Source: an uncultured Verrucomicrobiota bacterium
Lineage (GTDB): Bacteria > Verrucomicrobiota > Verrucomicrobiia > Chthoniobacterales > SZAS-18
DNA length: 5,101 nt
Assembly (NCBI GenBank): GCA_937873255.1
Contig: CALMVM010000071.1
Location: 1-5,101 of the forward strand
Reading direction: 5' to 3'
Positions within the stretch are counted from its first letter, which is position 1, and each line of letters begins with the position of its first letter. The notes under the pieces are model-generated. The model saw nothing but the letters and a program-made list of their open reading frames with translations. It had not been told where the DNA came from and did no database searches. This document shows positions 1-4,764 of the stretch, in pieces. The position numbers and the translations under genes were made by a program.

Positions 1-69
1 TTATTAGTATTTTTTTTCCAGGTAAAATTTCTGGATTGCGCATAAACCTATCACTCGTGTTAAATACCT

Positions 70-85
70 GGAAAAACGTCAGGAT
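70..85 (+). repeat. Direct repeat copy 1, GGAAAAACGTCAGGAT
   Basis: This 16-base word recurs exactly at 162-177. In this copy it is flanked by CCT on the left, so the element can form a small CCTG/CAGG stem (67-70 with 80-83) around the A-rich middle. A degenerate relative, GGTAAAATTTCTGGATTGCG, lies at 21-40. No gene overlaps the copies. The role is unknown; an intergenic repeat family or a protein-binding site are both possible. Confidence 0.6.
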
Positions 86-161
86 CGTGTGAACAAACAG
101 CCGTTTTCTCCTCTGAAAGTCCCGGCACTACGACTTTGGTGGTCCATCACTGGTTTCGCCG

Positions 162-177
162 GGAAAAACGTCAGGAT
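162..177 (+). repeat. Direct repeat copy 2, GGAAAAACGTCAGGAT
   Basis: This is an exact second copy of the 16-mer at 70-85, starting 92 bases after it. The following bases, TGC, match the degenerate copy at 21-40 (GGATTGC) better than they match copy 1. Together the three copies look like one family with partial decay. Confidence 0.6.
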
Positions 178-198
178 TGCCCGATAAAAAATTTCCCT

Positions 199-231
199 AA
201 GAACTAAGAACAACCAAGAACCATAAAGAAC
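199..231 (+). repeat. Phased AAGAAC short-sequence tract
   Basis: AAGAAC occurs four times, starting at 199, 206, 216 and 226, separated by short A/C-rich linkers. The last three starts are 10 bases apart, about one helical turn. The tract is strongly strand-asymmetric (purine-rich plus strand). It may be slippage-derived low-complexity DNA; a functional role is not shown. Confidence 0.5.
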
Positions 232-484
232 GATGAAGACTTTGAACGCCAAATAGGAAAGGCTGACCAAACACGCGCCAACCAACCCTCGGAATCCACG
301 CTGCAAGATATTGCACCACCGACTTGTCTCGCTCCAGTTCGGCTGGAACGATCTGGCACACAACGCCGGTAAAACGGTCGAAACGATTTCGATGCCGACC
401 GCTCCGCCACCTCTTGTGCGCACCCCGGAAAACTTTGCCGGAACGGGTTTCCGCCGACCGTGTGCCGCGCGGGATAAATTCTCC

Positions 485-496
485 CTTGTATACAAG
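485..496. promoter_or_regulatory. Perfect palindrome CTTGTATACAAG, candidate operator
   Basis: This 12-bp perfect palindrome has the core TTGTATACAA, which recurs exactly 100 bp downstream at 586-595. Operators with a TTGTATACAA-like core are known for some GntR-family (FCD-type) repressors, so a dimeric regulator site is plausible, but no GntR gene is in the window. The site lies about 280 bp upstream of the first recognisable gene, far for a simple promoter-blocking operator. A small GCGCG/CGCGC hairpin (496-513) abuts it. Confidence 0.4.
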
Positions 497-584
497 CGCG
501 ATTTTCGACGCGCGGGCCGGTCAGATTTTTGGATCTCGCTTTTCCGGGCCGGGTTCCCCACTGGCTTCAGGCGCGAAATCGCCG

Positions 585-596
585 GTTGTATACAAG
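585..596. promoter_or_regulatory. Second TTGTATACAA palindrome, candidate operator
   Basis: GTTGTATACAAG repeats the 10-bp core of the palindrome at 485-496 at an exact 100-bp interval. It is enclosed by GCCGGT (581-586) and ACCGGC (602-607), which could pair in RNA around the palindrome. Two identical 10-bp palindromic cores this close are very unlikely by chance, which supports a shared binding protein or a duplicated element. The regulator and the controlled gene are unknown. Confidence 0.4.
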
Positions 597-691
597 GCAA
601 TACCGGCCGTTCTCCACATTGCCTATTTCCATGTTCCATCACCCTTCCAACCGTGCCAATATGGACCGGGAACCGGAAATTGAGCGCGATT

Positions 692-705
692 ACCCTTGTA
701 AGGGT
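692..705. promoter_or_regulatory. Palindrome ACCCTT-GT-AAGGGT upstream of first gene
   Basis: Perfect 6-bp arms (ACCCTT, AAGGGT) flank a 2-base centre, better suited to a DNA-binding dimer than to an RNA hairpin with so short a loop. The word CCCTTGTA is shared with the palindrome at 485-496, and AGCGCGATT occurs next to both (495-503 and 683-691). It lies immediately upstream of a TAATAT hexamer at 709-714, so it could act as an operator for the gene starting at 769. Confidence 0.35.
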
Positions 706-716
706 GTGTAATATGC

Positions 717-732
717 GGGCGGGCATCCGCCC
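717..732 (+). promoter_or_regulatory. GGGCGG/CCGCCC stem-loop in the leader of the first gene
   Basis: GGGCGG (717-722) can pair perfectly with CCGCCC (727-732) across a GCAT loop, giving a very stable six-pair all-GC hairpin 36 bases before the ATG at 769. If transcription begins near the TAATAT at 709-714, it would sit at the 5' end of the mRNA, where such stems can protect against decay. It lacks a T-run, so it is not an intrinsic terminator. Confidence 0.3.
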
Positions 733-768
733 AACCAAATTTCGCTAACTAGTGCGAGCACGACGACC

Positions 769-1158
769 ATGACTTGGGATGAATTGAGCGAGTTGTTCGC
801 AAAATTGGGCCAAGAGTACGACCTCAAGGTTCGCCGCGTGGAGGCATCGGTCGGACCGGAAACCATTGCGATGCACATTGTTCCGGCGGCGTGGTTTGTC
901 GCTATGAAGTTCACCGGGTCTTTGAACATGGGTGTGTACGAAGGCGACGAGCACCGCCTCGTGGGCACCGAGCAAATCCCACTGGCCGAATTGACGCCGG
1001 ATTTTGTCCGCGCGCGGGTGGAAGCCGCCTGCGGCGAGCGTGTCCGGCAGATGCTCGACCCGGAGATCGTGCGCGAAGTCATGCAGACCATCGGAGAGCA
1101 GCGCCGACGCGACGCGGACCCCGGACGATTCCGGGACGTGGACCAGGGGCAGCCGTAA
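769..1158 (+). CDS. Hypothetical protein, 129 aa, family not recognised
   Basis: I do not recognise this protein. It is small, soluble and acidic in its middle, with no signal peptide or membrane segment. The N-terminus (about residues 3-17) looks like an amphipathic helix. Residues 20-75 have alternating hydrophobic patterns typical of beta strands, with an aromatic/hydrophobic centre (IVPAAWFVAMKF, about 37-48). Residues 76-112 look helical, and the last 20 residues are charged and probably disordered. The ATG at 769 has no clear ribosome-binding site, but the same holds for most genes here. Codon use with G/C-rich third positions and a compact domain pattern favour this frame over the overlapping minus-strand frames. 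It lies 43 bases upstream of the macro-domain gene and could be its partner. A stem-loop overlaps its stop codon. Confidence 0.62.
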   Translation: MTWDELSELFAKLGQEYDLKVRRVEASVGPETIAMHIVPAAWFVAMKFTGSLNMGVYEGDEHRLVGTEQIPLAELTPDFVRARVEAACGERVRQMLDPEIVREVMQTIGEQRRRDADPGRFRDVDQGQP

Positions 1159-1167
1159 AAACGGCTG
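1150..1167 (+). terminator. Stem-loop overlapping the stop codon of the 129-aa gene
   Basis: CAGCCGT (1150-1156) and ACGGCTG (1161-1167) pair perfectly around an AAAA loop; the TAA stop (1156-1158) lies at the stem-loop junction. Only a weak T-rich run follows (TTGTCTCC), so as an intrinsic terminator it is poor. It may attenuate transcription, or stabilise or separate the messages for the 129-aa and macro-domain genes. Confidence 0.4.
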
Positions 1168-1201
1168 TTGTCTCCCCAGGTTTCGAGCCTTGTGTGCAAG
1201 C

Positions 1202-1657
1202 ATGAAAACACGCCGAGGCGACCTGCTGCAACTCGCTCAGGAAGGGGAATTCGACGTGATCGCGCACGGCTGCAATTGTTTTTGCACGATGGGCGCAGGA
1301 ATCGCCAAGGGGGTGGCGGCGCGGTTCCCGCAGGCTCTGGAGGCGGATCGCCAGACGCCGAAGGGTGACCGGACGAAACTTGGGACCTGTTCTTTCGCGG
1401 AGGGCGACACCGCGCACGGCAAGCTCACGGTCGTCAACGCCTACACGCAGTTTCACTACCGGGGCCGCGGCGACAAAGCCGATTACGAGGCGATCCGCGC
1501 GTGCATGCTCTGGCTGGCGGCGCACTACCGCCAAGCCAGGATCGGCCTGCCGAAGATCGGCGCGGGCCTCGCCGGCGGCGATTGGCCGCGCATCGAGCGC
1601 ATCATCGACGAGGAACTGGGCGGCACCGATGTCACGGTGGTGGAATACCAACGTTGA
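1202..1657 (+). CDS. Macro-domain protein (ADP-ribose-binding, probable ADP-ribose phosphatase or ADP-ribosyl hydrolase)
   Basis: This 151-aa protein is a stand-alone macro domain, a fold that binds ADP-ribose and often removes ADP-ribose or phosphate from ADP-ribosylated molecules. Visible signatures are DVIAHGCN (18-25), with the conserved Asn of the first ligand loop; the glycine-rich MGAGIAKGVAARFP (30-43); KLGTCSFAE (59-67); TVVNAYTQFHY (76-86); and the second phosphate-loop segment LPKIGAGLAGGDW (116-128). The whole chain is accounted for by one domain of normal size. The pattern HGCN..MGAGIAK..FP is like the compact macro domains found in many bacteria and phages (COG2110-type), rather than DarG. 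The frame stays open upstream to 1004, but the ATG at 1202 gives the usual family N-terminus and avoids overlapping the preceding gene. No strong Shine-Dalgarno is present. The substrate (protein, nucleic acid or free ADP-ribose 1''-phosphate) cannot be told from sequence. Confidence 0.93.
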   Translation: MKTRRGDLLQLAQEGEFDVIAHGCNCFCTMGAGIAKGVAARFPQALEADRQTPKGDRTKLGTCSFAEGDTAHGKLTVVNAYTQFHYRGRGDKADYEAIRACMLWLAAHYRQARIGLPKIGAGLAGGDWPRIERIIDEELGGTDVTVVEYQR

Positions 1658-1708
1658 CTATTGGAAGCCAAACGGCCTCCGGCCAGCCGTTACTCGAATC
1701 ATCCGTCG

Positions 1709-2695
1709 ATGAGCGGAGCCGCCCCCACCAAAACCGCCAACATCCGCGTGGGCACCGCTTCCTGGAGCGAGCCCGAGTTCGTCAAAGCCGGGTGGTATCC
1801 GCCGGGCCTACCCGCCGGACGGCGGCTGCCGTTCTACGCCGAACGCTTCGACATGGTGGAACTCAACAGTTCCTTTTACGCGATTCCAGCGGCGCGGATG
1901 TGCGCGCGCTGGGTAGAGGAAACGCCGCCGGGCTTCCTCTTTGACGTGAAGTGCCACCGGCTGCTTTCCCGCCATGCCACCAAGGCCGACGCGCTGCCAG
2001 CGGATTTGCGAGACGCGGCCGAACTGACCGACCGGGGCAACGTGATCCTCACGCCCACGCTGGAGGAAGAAGTCGCGGGCCGTTTCCTGGAGGGCATCGC
2101 GCCGTTGGAAGCGGCGGGCAAGCTCGGGGCCTTGCTCTTGCAGATGACCCCGGGCTTTGCGCCGCGCGCCGCGGACCTGACCGGGTTGGAGGGGCTCCTC
2201 CAGCAGCTTCGCGGTTCCGGCGCGCAGCCGCGCCAGGTGGTGCTTGAACTGCGCCACCACGAGTGGCTCGGGTCCCGGCACCGCGAACAAACCACGGCCT
2301 TTTTGCGCGAACAGGGCGTGACGCTCGCCAGCATCGACGGGCCGCCCGTAGACGCCAAGCATTTCACCATCATGCCGGCGGTGGACGAGATCACCGACGG
2401 ACGGTTGGCCTACCTGCGCCTCCACGGCCGCGACGCCAAGGCGTACCTGACCGGCAAGACCGTGGCGGAGCGTTTTCACTACGACTACAGCGATCACGAA
2501 CTCGACGAGGTGCTCGGCCGCGCCCAAGACCTCGCAGCCCAGGCGGACGCCGTGCACGTCGTCTTCAACAATAACGCCCGCGACTTCGCGCCGGTGGCCG
2601 CCGAAAAGCTGCGCCGCAAGCTCGGACAGGTGGCAGCCGCGCGGCAGCCGTCCGCGCGGCTGCCCACGCGACCGAAGCAGGGCACGCTCTTTTGA
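1709..2695 (+). CDS. DUF72 (YecE-family) TIM-barrel protein with C-terminal clamp-like motif
   Basis: From the ATG at 1709 this is a 328-aa protein of the DUF72/YecE family, whose members adopt a TIM-barrel fold and have no firmly established reaction. Family marks are VGTASWSEPEF (14-24), FYAERFDMVELNSSFYAIP (42-60), FDVK (78-81), VVLELRHHEW (177-186), YLRLHGR (235-241) and VFNNNARDFAP (285-295). Residues 306-323 form a basic, Ala/Arg/Pro-rich linker, and the protein ends in QGTLF (324-328), which fits the bacterial sliding-clamp-binding pattern QxxLF. A TTG at 1661 would add 16 residues without family similarity, so ATG 1709 is preferred; it has no Shine-Dalgarno. The gene follows the macro-domain gene by 51 bases and precedes the Mut7-C gene by 48, which fits an operon. 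A perfect 13-bp inverted repeat lies in the codons of the linker. Confidence 0.93.
   Translation: MSGAAPTKTANIRVGTASWSEPEFVKAGWYPPGLPAGRRLPFYAERFDMVELNSSFYAIPAARMCARWVEETPPGFLFDVKCHRLLSRHATKADALPADLRDAAELTDRGNVILTPTLEEEVAGRFLEGIAPLEAAGKLGALLLQMTPGFAPRAADLTGLEGLLQQLRGSGAQPRQVVLELRHHEWLGSRHREQTTAFLREQGVTLASIDGPPVDAKHFTIMPAVDEITDGRLAYLRLHGRDAKAYLTGKTVAERFHYDYSDHELDEVLGRAQDLAAQADAVHVVFNNNARDFAPVAAEKLRRKLGQVAAARQPSARLPTRPKQGTLF
2632..2664 (+). repeat. Perfect 13-bp inverted repeat inside the 3' end of the DUF72 gene
   Basis: GGCAGCCGCGCGG (2632-2644) and CCGCGCGGCTGCC (2652-2664) are exact reverse complements around a 7-base loop, CAGCCGT. The stem is almost all G/C and would be by far the most stable RNA hairpin in the window. 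It ends 31 bases before the end of the stop codon. The nearest T-run, T6 at 2712-2717, is almost 50 bases away, so a classical intrinsic terminator is not supported. It may slow or protect the transcript between the DUF72 and Mut7-C genes. Confidence 0.6.
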
Positions 2696-2730
2696 AGGCA
2701 AAGGGCGGCGGTTTTTTACTTCCCTTCGCT

Positions 2731-2737
2731 GGGGTGG
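2731..2737 (+). promoter_or_regulatory. Ribosome-binding site favouring the GTG start of the Mut7-C gene
   Basis: GGGGTGG lies 6 bases before the GTG at 2744 and 15 bases before the ATG at 2753. It is the only purine-rich candidate ribosome-binding site in front of any rightward operon gene here, and its spacing suits the GTG. It is not a perfect AGGAGG, so the choice of start stays tentative. Confidence 0.35.
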
Positions 2738-2743
2738 AATAAA

Positions 2744-3535
2744 GTGATCGGAATGTTCGCGGTCGAACTGACATTTTCCAGTGGTCTCGCCACATTTTTG
2801 CGTCGTGGCTGGCGCGAGGACGGCGACATCGTCCGGCGCACGCTGGCGGAGAAAACGGCCGTCAAAGATGTCATCGAGGCCTGCGGGGTGCCCCACCCAG
2901 AGGTCGATCTGATCGTTGTGGCCGATGGAGAGCACGGGGAAAACCCGCGCGCGATGGATTTCGCTTGGGCGGTGCAGGCACCTACCAGGATGCACGTCTA
3001 CGGCGTGCCCGCGCCCGCTGAGGTGCTGCCGTACGCGCCACGCCTGCAAGGAGGGTCACCGCCGCGCTTCGTCGCGGACGGGCACCTCGGCAAGCTCGCG
3101 CGCAATCTGCGCCTGCTCGGGTTGGACACCGTTTACGAACGCGACGCGGACGACCCGCGGCTGCTCGAAATCATGGTGGCGGACGACCGCGTGTTGCTGA
3201 CGCGCGACCGGCCGCTGCTCATGCACGGGATCGTGCGGCACGGCTACTGTCCGCGCTCCGACGAACCAGAGGAGCAGACGCGGGAGGTGTTGCGCCGCTT
3301 CAGTTCGAGAGAAAACGGCGCGGCGTTCGCCCCCTTCTGCCGGTGCCTGCATTGCAACGCACTGCTGGAGGCGGTGGACAAATCCGAGGTGCTGGCTGCG
3401 CTGGCCGCCGAGCCGCTGACCTTGCGCTACTACGATGAATTCCGCCGCTGCCCGGGGTGCCAGCGCATCTATTGGCCCGGCACGCACACCCAGAAGCTCG
3501 CCTCGCTTGTCGCCCGACTGCTCGGCAAAAGCTAA
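2744..3535 (+). CDS. Mut7-C RNase-domain protein with N-terminal ubiquitin-like domain
   Basis: This 263-aa protein matches the Mut7-C family, a PIN-like nuclease domain followed by a zinc ribbon and thought to act on RNA. Residues 1-95 fit the beta-grasp (ubiquitin-like, Mut7-C_ub) domain often placed in front. The nuclease part starts at RFVADGHLGKLARNLRLLG (108-126), with the probable metal-binding Asp112; acidic candidates D133, D136, D147-D148 and D155 (LLTRDRPLL) follow. The zinc-ribbon cysteines are C201xxC204 (CLHC) and C236xxC239 (CPGC), with an extra C199. The C-terminal RCPGCQRIYWPGTH is typical of the family. The start is taken as GTG 2744, with GGGGTGG (2731-2737) upstream at a suitable distance. 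ATG 2753 gives a protein three residues shorter and is an equally acceptable start. The gene probably shares a transcript with the DUF72 gene, and converges on the radical SAM gene with 19 bases between stops. The substrate is not predictable. Confidence 0.92.
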   Translation: MIGMFAVELTFSSGLATFLRRGWREDGDIVRRTLAEKTAVKDVIEACGVPHPEVDLIVVADGEHGENPRAMDFAWAVQAPTRMHVYGVPAPAEVLPYAPRLQGGSPPRFVADGHLGKLARNLRLLGLDTVYERDADDPRLLEIMVADDRVLLTRDRPLLMHGIVRHGYCPRSDEPEEQTREVLRRFSSRENGAAFAPFCRCLHCNALLEAVDKSEVLAALAAEPLTLRYYDEFRRCPGCQRIYWPGTHTQKLASLVARLLGKS

Positions 3536-3560
3536 AGGGTGCCACCGCCAACTTTTAGCT
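3530..3560. terminator. Shared hairpin between the convergent stop codons
   Basis: AGCTAAA (3530-3536) and TTTAGCT (3554-3560) are perfect complements around a 17-base loop. Each arm contains the final codons of one gene, since both proteins end in Ser (AGC) then TAA. In the leftward direction the stem is followed by TTTT (complement of AAAA at 3527-3530), giving a plausible terminator for the radical SAM gene. In the rightward direction no T-run follows, only ACCAAACAAATCC. The stem is short and A/T-rich, so activity is uncertain. Confidence 0.4.
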
Positions 3561-4631
3561 ACCAAACAAATCCAATTGCGCGCCACCGCTGCGGCGGAAA
3601 TGCCTGGTGGAAAGTTCGGGGCCGTCCGTCGGTATCCCCGCCCGCCGGGCGCTCATGTGCATCAGCGTCCAAATCCCTTCGGCGTAGCGGCCCTGGCCCC
3701 GCATTCGGGAGCCGAATTCCTTGTCGTTGAGTTTACCGCCACGCATCTCCCGGATATGGGCGAGCACCTTCTCCTTTTTGAGCGGATAGTGGCGTTCCAA
3801 CCATTCCTCGAATAGGCTGCTGACCCCGTAGGGCAGCCGCAGCATGGTCCAGCCCACGTAGCTGGCACCCGCCTCGGCAGCGGCGGCCAGGATGGCCGGT
3901 CCTTCGTGGTCGGTCAGTCCCGGAACGATCGGGGCTACCAACACGCCCACCGGCACGCCGACCTCGGCTAATTCACGCACCGCCGCCAGTCGGCGCGTCG
4001 GAGGGGACGCTCGCGGCTCCAGCCGCTTTGCCAAGGTGGCGTCCAGCGTCGTGCCCGAAACATAGACGGCTGCCGCCTGGTGCCGAGCCAGGTCGCCCAA
4101 GAGATCCTTGTCGCGGGTCACGAGGTGATTCTTCGTGATGACCACGACCGGGTTGCGGAACTCGGTGAACACTTCCAGGCAGCGGCGGGTGAGCTGGAAT
4201 TTCCTTTCGACGGGCTGGTAGCAATCCGTCACCCCGCTCAGAGCCACCACGCGCGGCTGCCAGCGGGGTTTCTCCAGTTCGCGCCGCAGCAGCTCGGGCG
4301 CATTCTCTTTGACCATGATGCGCGTCTCAAAATCCTGCCCGGCGCTGAAGCCCAAGAACTCGTGCGTGGGCCGGGCGTAGCAGTAGACACAGCCGTGCTC
4401 GCAGCCGCGGTAGGGGTTGAGCGAGGTGTCGAAACCGATGTCCGGGCTGTCGTTGTGGGCGAGGATGGATTGCGTCGAGTCGCGCAGAAACTGCGTCAAC
4501 GGCCCCGGCAGTTCTCCGCTCGCTTCTTCCAGTGCCGCGTCCACGGCATCGCCATCGGCCTCGTAGCGCAGCCGGGAAAAGCGGCCGTCGGGATTGCTCT
4601 GGGCACCGCGGCCCCGCGCAGGAGTGTTCAT
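3555..4631 (-). CDS. SplB-like radical SAM protein, PA0069 family, with C-terminal sliding-clamp-binding motif
   Basis: This 358-aa protein is a radical S-adenosylmethionine enzyme of the SplB-related (COG1533, PA0069-type) family. The N-terminal GRGAQSNPDGRF (7-18) and the [4Fe-4S]-binding CX3CX2C motif C77-C81-C84 (CEHGCVYCYARPTHEF) are diagnostic. Other family segments are TDCYQPVERKFQLTR (135-149), VVVITKNHL (162-170) and PIVPGLTD (234-241). The family is related to spore photoproduct lyase, which repairs UV damage in DNA, but PA0069-type proteins occur in non-spore-formers and their reaction is unproven. The C-terminus is QLDLFGS; QLDLF (352-356) matches the consensus beta-clamp-binding pentapeptide. 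The start at 4631 gives the usual N-terminus. An upstream ATG at 4727 would add 32 unrelated residues encoded by the divergent spacer, so I reject it. There is no clear Shine-Dalgarno. Length is normal for the family. Confidence 0.93.
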   Translation of the reverse strand: MNTPARGRGAQSNPDGRFSRLRYEADGDAVDAALEEASGELPGPLTQFLRDSTQSILAHNDSPDIGFDTSLNPYRGCEHGCVYCYARPTHEFLGFSAGQDFETRIMVKENAPELLRRELEKPRWQPRVVALSGVTDCYQPVERKFQLTRRCLEVFTEFRNPVVVITKNHLVTRDKDLLGDLARHQAAAVYVSGTTLDATLAKRLEPRASPPTRRLAAVRELAEVGVPVGVLVAPIVPGLTDHEGPAILAAAAEAGASYVGWTMLRLPYGVSSLFEEWLERHYPLKKEKVLAHIREMRGGKLNDKEFGSRMRGQGRYAEGIWTLMHMSARRAGIPTDGPELSTRHFRRSGGAQLDLFGS

Positions 4632-4764
4632 TCGAGGCGTTTTGTAGGGGAAGTGGATCGGCCTGGAAGCTGGATGGGATGTTTTTGGGGCTGCAATCCA
4701 CGCTTCGCCATCAAGATGATAAACCATCTTGCGGCGCTTGTCTTATTTGTGTTACAGGTAAGAC
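4632..4764. promoter_or_regulatory. Divergent intergenic region between radical SAM and RHH-like genes
   Basis: This 133-bp spacer separates two genes reading away from each other, so it must carry both promoters unless the genes are leaderless. It holds two palindromes: CAAGATG (4712-4718) with CATCTTG (4725-4731), and the larger one ending on the right-hand start codon. For the rightward gene, TTGCGG (4729-4734) with TTACAG (4752-4757) has a 17-base gap but is a poor match to a sigma-70 promoter. I cannot place a convincing promoter in either direction. Confidence 0.45.
4712..4731. promoter_or_regulatory. Inverted repeat CAAGATG / CATCTTG in the divergent spacer
   Basis: Perfect 7-bp arms flank the 6-base spacer ATAAAC. 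It is separated from the next palindrome (4739-4765) by 7 bases. The arrangement could be a second operator or an RNA hairpin in either transcript. Confidence 0.35.

Larger units (their letters stand above)
1..768. other. Long non-coding leader region with multiple short palindromes and repeats
   Basis: I find no gene I can support here. The first 250 bases are clearly more AT-rich than the genes downstream, and open frames in this stretch have no recognisable motifs. An open frame on the minus strand (738-79) has one hydrophobic stretch, but that comes from translating the low-complexity AAGAAC tract. The region holds a T8 run at 10-17, which could be the tail of a terminator whose stem lies left of the window. 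It also holds a repeated 16-mer, a phased AAGAAC tract, a pair of TTGTATACAA palindromes, a GCGCG/CGCGC hairpin at 496-513, and palindromes at 692-705 and 717-732. A TAATAT hexamer at 709-714 could be a -10 box for the gene starting at 769, but no convincing -35 box sits at the right distance. It may be a regulatory leader, an unrecognised small RNA or eroded DNA. Confidence 0.6.

Noticed and set aside
633..646. Possible LexA-like box (TGTTC) in the leader
   Set aside because: No matching GAACA half-site follows at the required spacing, and no other LexA-like dyad is visible in front of the repair-like genes.
79..738. Minus-strand open frame of 219 codons with a hydrophobic stretch, across the leader region
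   Set aside because: The hydrophobic part is the translation of the low-complexity AAGAAC tract, the rest has no domain pattern, and the frame covers repeats and palindromes. No ribosome-binding site or recognisable family.
311..748. Plus-strand open frames in the leader region
   Set aside because: They overlap one another in different frames, are Arg/Pro-rich as expected from random GC-rich DNA, and contain the palindromes. No coding signal I can support.
1004..1201. N-terminal extension of the macro-domain frame
   Set aside because: It overlaps the preceding gene, is low-complexity Arg/Ser-rich, and adds nothing matching the family. The ATG at 1202 gives a standard macro-domain N-terminus.
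1808..3049. 413-codon minus-strand open frame opposite the DUF72 and Mut7-C genes
   Set aside because: It is antisense to two genes with clear family motifs. Long antisense frames are expected when third positions are GC-rich, and the translation has no known motifs.
4632..4727. 32-residue N-terminal extension of the radical SAM protein from an ATG at 4727
   Set aside because: The added residues do not look like the family, whose proteins begin near GRGA.SNP.GRF, and their codons overlap a palindrome of the divergent spacer.
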